DNA from: Erythrobacter sp. | GTDB lineage: Bacteria > Pseudomonadota > Alphaproteobacteria > Sphingomonadales > Sphingomonadaceae | Direction of reading: 5' to 3' | Length of the DNA stretch: 64,000 nt | Assembly: GCA_024642565.1 (NCBI GenBank) | Contig: JAHEAV010000009.1 | Coordinates: 21,611-85,610 of the forward strand | Shown: positions 55,493 through 63,538 of the stretch, piece by piece | How the letters are laid out: the number at the start of each line of letters is the position of its first letter | Numbering within the stretch: position 1 is the first letter of the stretch | Notes under the pieces: generated by a model | What the model was told of the DNA's origin: nothing | Databases searched by the model: none | Seen by the model: the letters and a program-made list of their open reading frames with translations, nothing else | Program-made: the position numbers and the translations under genes

Positions 55493-56121
55493 TCAAAATC
55501 CTCCTGCAACAATTGTTCGAGTAGCCACGGTGTCGCTTCGGCCCAGTTATCGATCCGCGCATGGGCATCGCCAGCCTCATGCGCACAGTTGATATGGGGT
55601 GCAAGCATGGGCTCACCACATAGATGAAGACGCCGGACATGCGGCACAATTTCCGCTGCTGATTTGATGTGTTGCGGTAAATCATCGATGAAAATCGCAC
55701 GGCTTGGGGCGTATTCTGCCAAAATTGCGGCCAGCGCCGGGCCCTTTGGCCCCTGGTTGGTGAACACGCGCGCGTGAACGCCGTGATCGGCGAGTTGCTG
55801 TTTCCGGCGGACCTGCCGTTCGTCATTAAGATTGGTCAGGATCACAACATCGGCATGTTCGGCCAGCGCATTTATTCCTTGGACAGAGCCGTTGATCGGG
55901 GTCTGACGGCCCATTTCTGTGTCGAAGAACCCGCCAAGCAAGCGCCAGATATCACGCTCTCCAACCGGCTCGCCGCTCTCTGTCCAGCGCATTGCATCGG
56001 CAAAGCTGTTGCCAACCATGCGGAATGTGACGCCTTGGCTTTCCCCCAGCCATTGCTGAAACGGAACGATCATGTGCAGCAGCACTTCATCGCAATCGGA
56101 AATAATCAGTGGCTTGGTCAT
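55489..56121 (-). CDS. HAD-superfamily hydrolase
   Basis: 210 aa; motif I SDCDEVLL (DxD, nucleophile Asp), motif II VVILTNL and motif IV FIDDLPQHIKSAAE. Phosphatase type, substrate unknown. ATG 56121 is used because it follows the DUF3572 stop by 10 bp; upstream in-frame codons would overlap it. Confidence 0.85.
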   Translation of the reverse strand: MTKPLIISDCDEVLLHMIVPFQQWLGESQGVTFRMVGNSFADAMRWTESGEPVGERDIWRLLGGFFDTEMGRQTPINGSVQGINALAEHADVVILTNLNDERQVRRKQQLADHGVHARVFTNQGPKGPALAAILAEYAPSRAIFIDDLPQHIKSAAEIVPHVRRLHLCGEPMLAPHINCAHEAGDAHARIDNWAEATPWLLEQLLQEDFE

Positions 56122-56131
56122 TGGGTCATTC

Positions 56132-56434
56132 TCATTGGGCAAGATTTTCATGGGCTGCAATCAAGGCAGAGGGTTCGATGTTGAGCGCATCGGCCGCCAG
56201 CACCAGATCGGGTTCGTGATTGGCAAGAAATTCGAGCACGGCGGCCAGCACGGGTCGGGCAGTCAGATTATCCCGCAAAACCTCTGGCGTAAGACCGGTC
56301 AACGAAAGCAGTCGATCAGCGCGTGCGGTATCGCCCAGCACCCATGCCAAGGCGGATAGCGCAAGCGCCTCAGGATCGCTGGATTTGTGGGTTTGGTGTT
56401 TCACGGAAATGTCCTGCCAGTGGAATAGACTCAT
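56132..56434 (-). CDS. DUF3572 family protein
   Basis: 100 aa, mostly helical: DPEALALSALAWVLGDTARADRLLSLTGLTPEVLRDNL and VLEFLANHEPDLVLAADAL. It is known only as an alphaproteobacterial domain. It begins an operon of five minus-strand genes (DUF3572, HAD, RidA, GDPD, GNAT) that overlap or abut. Confidence 0.85.
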   Translation of the reverse strand: MSLFHWQDISVKHQTHKSSDPEALALSALAWVLGDTARADRLLSLTGLTPEVLRDNLTARPVLAAVLEFLANHEPDLVLAADALNIEPSALIAAHENLAQ

Positions 56435-56503
56435 TGTTTAATTGTCACTGCCTCGCTTCACACATAATGCGCAACTGTAAGCAACCAAGGGGAGCGGCCA
56501 CCT

Positions 56504-56899
56504 GTGACCGGGGAAAATGTAATTGGGGCAGTGGCAAAGAGGATCCTCGTTGTCGAGGATAACGACCTGAACCGGAAATTGTTCTGCGATGTTCTGAAAG
56601 CGAGCGGTTTCTTGGTTGAACCTTGCGCTGATGGCGAACTGGCATTGGCGGCGGCAAGGGCATTTGGCCCGGATCTTGTCATCATGGATATTCAGCTGCC
56701 GAATATATCCGGCATGGACCTGATTGCCCAAATGAAGCGCGATGCAGGACTTTCCGCCGTTCCGGTGCTGGCGGTCACGGCTTATGCGGGCAAGGGCGAT
56801 GAGGAGAAAATCCGCGACGCGGGTGCGGAAGCTTACCTTTCCAAGCCGGTTTCGATAGGCCCTTTCATGCGCGCCGCGCGGGGGTTGCTGGGCGTTTGA
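56504..56899 (+). CDS. divK: Single-domain response regulator DivK
   Basis: 131 aa: KRILVVEDNDLNRKLFCDVL, phospho-acceptor D62 in LVIMDIQLPNISG, and VTAYAGKGDEEKIRDAGAEAYLSKP. The DNRKLF and GDEEKIR segments are those of DivK, which signals through DivJ/PleC to CtrA. GTG 56504 has GGGGAG 9 nt upstream. PleD is not adjacent. CtrA, its downstream target, is in the same window. Confidence 0.92.
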   Translation: MTGENVIGAVAKRILVVEDNDLNRKLFCDVLKASGFLVEPCADGELALAAARAFGPDLVIMDIQLPNISGMDLIAQMKRDAGLSAVPVLAVTAYAGKGDEEKIRDAGAEAYLSKPVSIGPFMRAARGLLGV

Positions 56900-56905
56900 T
56901 CCAGC

Positions 56906-57511
56906 CTAAATGCCGAACAGCAGTTCCGCGCCAAAGACCGCAAGTGTCATGAACAGACCAAAAATGAATATGCGATAGGCGATACCCAGAAATCGGTATT
57001 TCCTGCGCTGCAGAATTTGTCCGTTCTGATAGATATCCCGCATCATGGCGCGAAAAACCGTTTCGTCGCTCTTCAAATCTTCCAGCAGGCTCAATTTCCA
57101 CTCTTCTTCATCGAATGAAGTGAAATGGCCGAAGAACAGTTTGTTATGCCGGCTTGGCAAACCGGGATCCTCCGGCCTCGGCTTGCCAACGGCAGGCATC
57201 ACCGCCATCACCGCGAAGAGAGAACTTAGAAAGGAAAAGCCGGCCAACAGGATCAGCGAAAACGGCATATCCCCGTTCAACAGCCGACTGATCGTGAGCG
57301 AAAAAACCAGAAAGGTCGCGCCCATCAGAATCGACGCCTTCTGATCCGCCATTTGCGACAGGGCCAGTGTGTTGTTTTGCGTAGTGCGCAGCAAATGGAT
57401 CGCGTGAATGGAATATTCGCTGTTGTGATACACATGGGCCAGGCTTGCCGCCACCGTGGACCCGGGCGTTTCCGGCGTTTCCGCTGTCTTTGATGTCGTG
57501 TCGGAACCCAT
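56906..57511 (-). CDS. PycTM-like (Pycsar effector family) membrane protein, orphan
   Basis: 201 aa from ATG 57511 (the track adds 143 shadow codons). Core ALSQMADQKASILMGATFLVFSLTI at residues 50-75 resembles the PycTM/DUF5706 domain of cyclic-pyrimidine antiphage effectors; TM helices about 60-78, 84-105 and 174-198. No pyrimidine cyclase (PycC) is adjacent. It sits between divK and the acp-spt operon, divergent from acp. It could have a housekeeping role. Antiphage function is a guess. Confidence 0.7.
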   Translation of the reverse strand: MGSDTTSKTAETPETPGSTVAASLAHVYHNSEYSIHAIHLLRTTQNNTLALSQMADQKASILMGATFLVFSLTISRLLNGDMPFSLILLAGFSFLSSLFAVMAVMPAVGKPRPEDPGLPSRHNKLFFGHFTSFDEEEWKLSLLEDLKSDETVFRAMMRDIYQNGQILQRRKYRFLGIAYRIFIFGLFMTLAVFGAELLFGI

Positions 57512-57685
57512 CCAGATTGCCTCCCTTGACCGGCGCGAACCCAGCACGGATTGGCTTGCCAGCCGCGCTTGGTCTTGACAAGCGGTGACAGGAACCGCTT
57601 TGGCCGGACAACGACCTTGCGCAACTGCGGAGCATTCGCCTCCCGCTGCCAGAAGCGCCGCAACTTGAAGATTGGAATTACCCGT

Positions 57686-57925
57686 ATGGACCGTGCCGAA
57701 GTCGACAGTTCCATCCGCTCGCTGATCGAGCCTTTCAACAAAAAAGGTGTCGAGGTGGCGGACAACACCACGTTCGCCAATGATCTTGAATTCGATAGCC
57801 TGACGGTGATGGATTTCGTTGCCGCTATCGAAGATGAATTCGATATCATCATCAGCATGAATCAGCAGGCCGAGATTGAAAACTACGGCCAGTTGGTCGA
57901 CGCTGTAACCAAACTGCAGAACTGA
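57686..57925 (+). CDS. Acyl carrier protein of the sphingolipid operon
   Basis: 79 aa; the phosphopantetheine Ser is S38 in DLEFDSLTVMDFV, with the acidic helix EDEFDIIIS. It ends 2 bp before the spt start. In sphingomonads and Caulobacter such a carrier delivers the acyl group to serine palmitoyltransferase. ATG 57686 follows the family; the longer track ORF is not plausible. Confidence 0.9.
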   Translation: MDRAEVDSSIRSLIEPFNKKGVEVADNTTFANDLEFDSLTVMDFVAAIEDEFDIIISMNQQAEIENYGQLVDAVTKLQN

Positions 57926-57927
57926 CA

Positions 57928-59157
57928 ATGAGTAACCCAATCGATCAGGCGAGCGCGGCCACCGACCTCTTCAGCAAATTCGATCCACTGATCCAGCAAC
58001 GCCAGCAATTGCTGGATGCAGGGGTCCAGGATCCGTTCAGCCTGGTCATGGAGAAGGTCCTTTCGCCCACTCGTGCGATTTGCAACGGGCGTGAAACGAT
58101 TCTCCTCGGCACCTACAATTACATGGGGATGACCTTTGATCCCGAGGTCATCGAAGCGGGCAAGCAAGCGCTGGACGATTATGGCACCGGCACCACCGGT
58201 AGCCGGGTGCTCAACGGCACCTACCAGGGCCACAAGGAATGCGAAGACGCGCTCAAGGAATTCTACGGGATGGACCATGCCATGGTCTTTTCCACGGGTT
58301 ACCAGGCCAATCTCGGCATCATCAGCACGATCGCCGGAAAAGGCGATTACGTAGTGCTCGATATCGACAGCCACGCCAGCATCTGGGACGGGTGCGCCAT
58401 GGGCAATGCGGAAATCGTGCCCTTCAAGCACAATGATATCGAAGCCATGGAAAAACGGCTGAAACGCATTCCGGAAGGGGCAGGCAAACTGGTCGTTCTC
58501 GAAGGTGTCTATTCGATGCTTGGCGATATTGCGCCGCTCAAGGAAATGGTCCGGGTGGCCAAGGAAAACGGCGCGATGGTGCTGGTGGATGAAGCGCATT
58601 CCATGGGTTTCATCGGTGAAAACGGTCGCGGCGTGGCTGAAGCCGAAGGCGTTATGGACGATGTCGATTTCGTGATTGGAACTTTTTCCAAAAGCGTCGG
58701 GACGGTCGGCGGATTTTGCGTTTCCAACCACCCCAAGTTCGAAATAATGCGGTTGGTGTGCCGCCCTTATGTATTTACCGCCAGCTTGCCGCCCAGTGTG
58801 GTGGCCACAGCAGCAACGTCGATCCGCAAGTTGATGCACGGTTCAAACAAGCGGGCACATTTGTGGGAGAATTCGAAGAATCTCCACGGCGGGCTCAAGG
58901 CACTGGGCTTCCAGCTTGGCACCGATTCTCCGCAAAGCGCGATTATCGCGGTAATCATGCCTGATCTGGAGCGCGGGGCAATGATGTGGGAGGCGCTGCT
59001 CAACGAAGGTCTCTACGTCAATCTCGCGCGTCCGCCGGCAACGCCGGCAAATATGACCTTGCTGCGCTGTTCGCTATGTGCCGAACATAGCGAGGAGGAG
59101 GTACGCACCATCCTTGGCATGTTTGAACGGGCTGGAAAGGCCGTGGGGATTATCTAG
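57928..59157 (+). CDS. spt: Serine palmitoyltransferase
   Basis: The 409-aa alpha-oxoamine synthase condenses serine with an acyl thioester to 3-ketodihydrosphingosine, first step of sphingolipid formation. K255 in GTFSKSVGTVGGF binds PLP, with D221/H224 in VDEAHSMGF. The sequence is close in layout to the Sphingomonas enzyme. With the adjacent acyl carrier protein it supports assignment to Sphingomonadales, which replace LPS by glycosphingolipids. Confidence 0.95.
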   Translation: MSNPIDQASAATDLFSKFDPLIQQRQQLLDAGVQDPFSLVMEKVLSPTRAICNGRETILLGTYNYMGMTFDPEVIEAGKQALDDYGTGTTGSRVLNGTYQGHKECEDALKEFYGMDHAMVFSTGYQANLGIISTIAGKGDYVVLDIDSHASIWDGCAMGNAEIVPFKHNDIEAMEKRLKRIPEGAGKLVVLEGVYSMLGDIAPLKEMVRVAKENGAMVLVDEAHSMGFIGENGRGVAEAEGVMDDVDFVIGTFSKSVGTVGGFCVSNHPKFEIMRLVCRPYVFTASLPPSVVATAATSIRKLMHGSNKRAHLWENSKNLHGGLKALGFQLGTDSPQSAIIAVIMPDLERGAMMWEALLNEGLYVNLARPPATPANMTLLRCSLCAEHSEEEVRTILGMFERAGKAVGII

Positions 59158-59262
59158 AGATACCAGCCGATCAGGCCCGCCAAAAGGTATCCTTACTGCG
59201 ATCTGGCAGGCGCGGCTGGTTGTTGCCGCTGATCTGCGATCATCCCTCTACAGTGCCCAAGC

Positions 59263-59300
59263 TTGACTTATATTAGCACATTCTTATTTAGTGCTTCCTA
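59263..59300 (+). promoter_or_regulatory. Promoter and operator-like repeat of the ArsR-type gene
   Basis: TTGACT (59263-59268), 16-bp spacer, TATTTA (59285-59290). A repeat TTAGCAC-N11-GTGC (59273-59294) overlaps the -10. Predicted start lies only about 4 nt before ATG 59301, so the mRNA may be nearly leaderless. It fits an autorepressed gene. Confidence 0.5.
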
Positions 59301-59636
59301 ATGACCCAGCTACTGAAGACACCAATGGATCCAGCCACCTTTGCCGCCCATGCGGAAGCGGTGGCAGAGTTGCTCAAAGCCCTTGGGAATCAGAAGCGGC
59401 TCATGGTCATGTGCAAGCTCGCAGAGCATGGCGAGATGACTGTCGGTGATCTCGCAACGGATGTGGGCCTGTCGCAATCGGCCTTGTCACAGCACCTCGC
59501 CCGGCTTCGGGCGGAGGATCTGGTTGCCTATCGCCGGGAGGCGCAAGTCCTTTGGTACCGGATCGCAGATCCGCGCTGCGAGACGCTTCTGGCCACACTT
59601 TATCAATTGTATTGTAACCACGGGGCGCAAGAATGA
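59301..59636 (+). CDS. ArsR/SmtB-type repressor with two-Cys persulfide-sensor pattern
   Basis: 111 aa winged helix: ALGNQKRLMVMCKLAEHG (alpha3), LSQSALSQHLARLR recognition helix. C38 and C105 are 67 residues apart, close to the pair in SqrR/BigR; C93 is additional. There is no ELCVCDL metal site of ArsR arsenic sensors. It precedes a sulfite-exporter-type gene by 31 bp. Most likely it responds to reactive sulfur species. It is 53 kb from arsM and not obviously linked to it. Confidence 0.85.
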   Translation: MTQLLKTPMDPATFAAHAEAVAELLKALGNQKRLMVMCKLAEHGEMTVGDLATDVGLSQSALSQHLARLRAEDLVAYRREAQVLWYRIADPRCETLLATLYQLYCNHGAQE

Positions 59637-59667
59637 CCTTGGCCGCCAAAAGCGATGGCTTGATCTG

Positions 59668-60450
59668 ATGGATCCGGAAACGATCGCAGCCGCGCTGTTT
59701 GCGGGATCGTTAATCGGTTTCGTGCTGGGCCTGGTTGGCGGCGGCGGGTCGATTATGGCAGTGCCGCTGCTGGTATATCTGGTTGGCGTGCATTCGCCGC
59801 ATATGGCGATCGGAACAGCGGCTGTTGCTGTGGCGCTGAATGCGCTGGTCGGCCTGGTTGGCCATGCTCGGTCAAACAACGTAAAATGGCCCTGTGCGCT
59901 GGTTTTCGCGGGATCCGGCATGGTCGGTGCCGCGACAGGCGCGGCAGCGGGTAAGGCCATGGACGGAGGCCATTTGCTTGGGCTCTTCGGTCTTCTGATG
60001 GTCGGCGTTGGCTTGGCCATGCTGCGCGGCCGCAAGTCGGGTGAGGTTCCCGATGTGCACCTGACCAAGCAAAGCGCACCCACCTTGTTGCCTCGTTTGA
60101 TCCCGATAGGGCTTGGTGTCGGCCTGCTGGCTGGTTTTTTCGGAATTGGCGGGGGTTTCCTGATCGTTCCCGGCCTTATACTTGCAACCGGAATGCCCAT
60201 CACAATGGCGATTGGAACGTCCTTGGTGGTTGTTACCGCCTTGGGCGCCACCACCGCAGGTTCTTATGCGATGTCCGGCTTTGTAGATTGGCAATTGGTC
60301 GCCTGGCTGGTGGCTGGCGGGGTCGCGGGTAGTTTTGCCGGACGAAAGGCGGGCCAATTGTTCGAGAGCCGCAAGCGGCTGCTCGAACAAGGTTTTGCCG
60401 CTCTGGTTATTGGTGTCGGGCTATTTGTCGGTTGGAGTGCACTTAGCTAG
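59668..60450 (+). CDS. TauE/SafE-family sulfite exporter-like protein
   Basis: 260 aa, about eight hydrophobic helices; GLVGGGGSIMAVPLLVYLVGV and GFFGIGGGFLIVPGLIL are the two GGGxxxxP repeat motifs of the family. Predicted anion (sulfite or sulfoacetate) export across the inner membrane. ATG 59668 is the start after the regulator, which probably controls it. Confidence 0.9.
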   Translation: MDPETIAAALFAGSLIGFVLGLVGGGGSIMAVPLLVYLVGVHSPHMAIGTAAVAVALNALVGLVGHARSNNVKWPCALVFAGSGMVGAATGAAAGKAMDGGHLLGLFGLLMVGVGLAMLRGRKSGEVPDVHLTKQSAPTLLPRLIPIGLGVGLLAGFFGIGGGFLIVPGLILATGMPITMAIGTSLVVVTALGATTAGSYAMSGFVDWQLVAWLVAGGVAGSFAGRKAGQLFESRKRLLEQGFAALVIGVGLFVGWSALS

Positions 60451-60488
60451 GTCATGATAGATTTGCTGCTCGCCCGCTTTGCACCGGA

Positions 60489-61319
60489 TCAGGCGGTCTC
60501 AGGATGCGCTTCGTTTTCGAATTTGCCTTCTGGGAACAGCGGCCAGGCCAATTGTTGGCCGAGCGAGGCTTTCGGCAGATTTTCCACCCCATAACTGCGC
60601 GGATAGGTGCGTGTAATTTTTGCAGTACCAAACAACACATCCCAGAAGAAAAGTAGATTGCCGTAATTGCCCTTGTAATGGACTGCCGGGTCGTCTGCAT
60701 GGCGGCCATGATGGGCATGATGCGTTGCCGGGGTCGAGATGGTGCGTTCGACAAGCCACATCAGGGGTGACAGCCAGGCGGTTCGGTAGAGCGGCTTGTC
60801 CCAGGCGACATCGCTATGCGCCCCGGTAATCACCAACAGCTTTACCACAATGTAGCCGGCATATACCCACCCGAGGCCCAGATAGATCAACACACCCGAC
60901 AACCAAATTCCTGGCATCATCATGTAATAGAACAGATTATTCCGATAGACGAGGCGGACGCTCATATAGCGGGCATTGTGATGGGCACGATGAAGGTTGT
61001 AGAGCCATTTGGTCGAATGGCTGGCCCGGTGCCACCAATATTGCGTCATGTCGTCAACCACGAGAAACAGCGCAACGGCGGCGAAAATATTGAGACCTGC
61101 AAGTGCCCCAGCCCATTGCGGGGCCGCCCATCCCGCCAAAGTGGCGGAGGTGAACAGCACGGCGGGCTGGGTAAGCCCCAGCAGCATGACGGTGCTGACC
61201 AGTTCGACAATCCCGTCATCGCGGGTCTGTTCGTCCTTGTTAAACAAGCCGGAGCGCCACAATTCGAGCAAGCAATAGCCGAAATAGATGCACAATATCG
61301 CGATAGTCGATGTTTTCAT
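60489..61319 (-). CDS. Fatty acid hydroxylase / sterol desaturase family protein
   Basis: 276 aa membrane enzyme with three histidine boxes: HRASHSTKW, NLHRAHHNARYMS and STPATHHAHHGRHAD. TM helices flank them. It hydroxylates a lipid; given the neighbouring spt genes a sphingolipid long-chain base or ornithine lipid substrate is conceivable. It converges on the exporter gene with a 38-bp gap and diverges from the Crp/Fnr gene. Confidence 0.88.
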   Translation of the reverse strand: MKTSTIAILCIYFGYCLLELWRSGLFNKDEQTRDDGIVELVSTVMLLGLTQPAVLFTSATLAGWAAPQWAGALAGLNIFAAVALFLVVDDMTQYWWHRASHSTKWLYNLHRAHHNARYMSVRLVYRNNLFYYMMMPGIWLSGVLIYLGLGWVYAGYIVVKLLVITGAHSDVAWDKPLYRTAWLSPLMWLVERTISTPATHHAHHGRHADDPAVHYKGNYGNLLFFWDVLFGTAKITRTYPRSYGVENLPKASLGQQLAWPLFPEGKFENEAHPETA

Positions 61320-61372
61320 GACGTGGCCTCTCCCTTGTCGGCGGCCCTTCTAGCCGATACATCGAGAATGAA

Positions 61373-62056
61373 ATGTCAGAAACTTTACATTTGGGATCGG
61401 GTCGGTCGCTGGTGGCGCCAACCCTGTTTGGCCAGCTTGATCCGCAGTTGCGCACGGAGCTGATAGGCAACGCGCCCTTGCGTCAGTTCGCCGATGGCGC
61501 ATTGATCCAGCAACGCGGTGATACACCGAGCGGTTTCTGGCTGATCAAGGAGGGCCGCGTAACCGTGGGGCAATTCCTTGCCGACGGGACATTTCGAGCA
61601 TTGGCAGTTCTGGGTTCTGGCGATTCCTACGGAGAGCTGGCGCTGTTTTCCGGTCGTCGTCGGGTTGTCGATGCTCTTGCCAGAGGGCCAGCCGATTTGC
61701 TCTGGATCGACGGGGCACGGTTCGAAGCTGCGCTGGGCCACAGCCCGCAATCGATGCGGCGGCTGCTCGGTGCTTTGGCGGAGGAGCTGCAGGAAATGCT
61801 CGATGTCGTCGCTGGATTACGCCGGGGCAGCGCGTCCCGCAGGATCGCTGCGATGCTGGTCAATCTGGCCGGGACCGGTCCAGTGCCAATCCGTGTGGCC
61901 ATCGGGCAGGAGGAATTGGGCGAGCTGGCCGGAGTTACACGTGCGACAGTCAACAAGGTATTGGCCGTGCTGGAAGCCAAGGCGATCTTGCAGCGCGGCT
62001 ATGGCGTTCTGGAGATCGCCGACCTTGGCCGATTGCGGATTGAGAGCGGTAAATAA
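61373..62056 (+). CDS. Crp/Fnr family transcriptional regulator
   Basis: 227 aa: cyclic-nucleotide-binding domain with GSGDSYGELALFSG and a C-terminal winged helix (GVTRATVNKVLAVLEAKAI). No N-terminal cysteine cluster, so not an oxygen-sensing Fnr. It is divergent from the hydroxylase across 53 bp and could regulate it. Confidence 0.9.
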   Translation: MSETLHLGSGRSLVAPTLFGQLDPQLRTELIGNAPLRQFADGALIQQRGDTPSGFWLIKEGRVTVGQFLADGTFRALAVLGSGDSYGELALFSGRRRVVDALARGPADLLWIDGARFEAALGHSPQSMRRLLGALAEELQEMLDVVAGLRRGSASRRIAAMLVNLAGTGPVPIRVAIGQEELGELAGVTRATVNKVLAVLEAKAILQRGYGVLEIADLGRLRIESGK

Positions 62057-62145
62057 GGCCTAGAGTTACCTGGCGTCCATTCCGCCGATCGCTCCTTCTG
62101 CCATAGGTACCGCGCTGATCTGGAAATACGGGTTTGCCGCTGGGA

Positions 62146-62820
62146 TTACTTCTGGTTCGCCAGGGCAGTATTGGCCGCGGCACATTTGTGCTGCGCGCCG
62201 GGATCACCGCCATCCAACAGGCTGATCGCCAGAATACCGCCCACCACGAAAACGATGAAGGCAGCGGTTACCAAGCCAAGATATTTGTCAATGAAGCGTT
62301 TGATCGGGGCCCCGAACAAACGAAACAGAATGCCCACGATCATGAAGCTGATCGATCTACTGACAATGCTGGCCAGGATGAATGGGACCAACGGCATATG
62401 GATGAAACCGGCTGTGATCGTCAGCAGCTTGAACGGTATCGGGGTCGCACCCTTGATCATGATGATCTCTGCCCCGTATTCCCGCAAATAGCACGCGGCG
62501 ACCGGGAAGCTTTCGGTCATGCCCAGCCAACCGAGCAACTGGGTGCCGATCGTGTCATACAGTCCCCAGCCGATGGCATAACCCAGCAGCCCGCCCGCCA
62601 CCGATGCCAAAGTGCCAACCACGGCAAACCGGATCGCCCGTTTCGGTTCGGCAAGGCACATCAATCCCAGCAACGGATGTGGCGGAATCGGGAAAAAACT
62701 CGCCTCGACAAAGGAAAACATCGCCAGCCACCATATGGCATGACGGTGCGCAGCCTTTTCCAATGTCCAGTTATACAGTCCGCGCAGCAAGGGGGTTCTC
62801 CCGCAATATTGCGCGCCCAT
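62146..62820 (-). CDS. YqaA/DedA-type membrane protein
   Basis: 224 aa with four or five helices; FVEASFFPIPPHPLLGLM and IKGATPIPFKLLTITAG are the SNARE-associated/VTT domain signatures (re-entrant loops with P and F/K). The YqaA subfamily has an unclear role in membrane lipid homeostasis. Start MGAQYC at ATG 62820. Confidence 0.88.
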   Translation of the reverse strand: MGAQYCGRTPLLRGLYNWTLEKAAHRHAIWWLAMFSFVEASFFPIPPHPLLGLMCLAEPKRAIRFAVVGTLASVAGGLLGYAIGWGLYDTIGTQLLGWLGMTESFPVAACYLREYGAEIIMIKGATPIPFKLLTITAGFIHMPLVPFILASIVSRSISFMIVGILFRLFGAPIKRFIDKYLGLVTAAFIVFVVGGILAISLLDGGDPGAQHKCAAANTALANQK

Positions 62821-62896
62821 TAGGCCAGCGCCCCACAGCGAGCAAGCGACAATGGCATCCTAATCCCAACTGATTAACCTATTTGGTACTTTTGTA

Positions 62897-62925
62897 TTGA
62901 CATCGTCACGCTATTTGGTTAGAGA
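62897..62925 (+). promoter_or_regulatory. Candidate sigma-70 promoter of the terminase genes
   Basis: TTGACA (62897-62902), 17-bp spacer, TAGAGA (62920-62925), in an AT-rich stretch. It would start transcription near 62932, before the leader hairpin. Confidence 0.5.
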
Positions 62926-62952
62926 AACGGAACATCGCGATAGTGTGATTCG

Positions 62953-62979
62953 AACGGGCGGCCCAGTGGGTCGCCCGTT
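62953..62979 (+). other. Strong hairpin in the 5' leader of the terminase genes
   Basis: In RNA AACGGGCGGCCC pairs fully with GGGUCGCCCGUU (one G-U wobble) around an AGU loop: a 12-bp stem. Only a broken T-tract follows (TTTGCGTTT), so an attenuator or structural leader is more likely than a full terminator. Confidence 0.55.
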
Positions 62980-63016
62980 TGCGTTTCACGTCACACAGAC
63001 TGACGGGAAGATCGAC

Positions 63017-63538
63017 ATGGCTGGATCCGCCAAATCTGGAAAACGACACTACATCGAAATCAGACCCGAATTGTGCGAGGGCGAAACGGGGAAACTGACG
63101 CGCCATTGGCGTGATCTGTTCCTCGACATTCTGGGCGAGACATCCAATGTGCGCGAGGCCGCCCGCCGGGCCGGGGTCAACCCCAGCCGCGCTTACAAGA
63201 TCCGCCGGGAAGATCCCGGCTTTGCCGAACAATGGCACAAGGCGCTGATCGAAGGTTACGCGCATCTCGAGATGGAGACGCTCTATCGATTGCGCACCGG
63301 CACCGCCGCCGATGACAACAAGTTCGACCTGGGCAGTGCGCTGCGGCTCTTGTCCATGCACAAGGAAACAGTCGCCCGCGAACGTGCACTGCGCGGGGAA
63401 GAGAGCGAGGATGATATTCTTGCTTCGATCAACGCCAAGATTGCGGCCATGCGCGCCCGCGAACGCGCCATCGCGGAAGAATTTTCTCAGGACGGGGCCT
63501 TCTCCTTGCTGACCGACAGGAATGGTGAAATTGACTGA
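63017..63538 (+). CDS. Terminase small-subunit-like protein (GTA/prophage module)
   Basis: 173 aa from ATG 63017 with GGGAAG 7 nt upstream. A helix-turn-helix segment FLDILGETSNVREAARRAGVNPSRAYKIRREDPGFAEQW precedes helical ERALRGEE and basic RARERAIAEEF segments. This arrangement occurs in front of large terminases in phages and in Rhodobacter/Sphingomonas-type GTAs. The longer track start (62897) overlaps the promoter. It overlaps the next gene by 17 bp. Confidence 0.75.
   Translation: MAGSAKSGKRHYIEIRPELCEGETGKLTRHWRDLFLDILGETSNVREAARRAGVNPSRAYKIRREDPGFAEQWHKALIEGYAHLEMETLYRLRTGTAADDNKFDLGSALRLLSMHKETVARERALRGEESEDDILASINAKIAAMRARERAIAEEFSQDGAFSLLTDRNGEID

Noticed and set aside
59301-59636. 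Arsenic-responsive ArsR regulating the arsenical genes
   Set aside because: It lacks the ELCVCDL metal site and lies 53 kb from arsM next to a sulfite exporter.
62945-62985. tRNA-like GATTCGAAC motif
   Set aside because: The flanks do not form a T-stem or acceptor stem on either strand; the region is better read as a leader hairpin.
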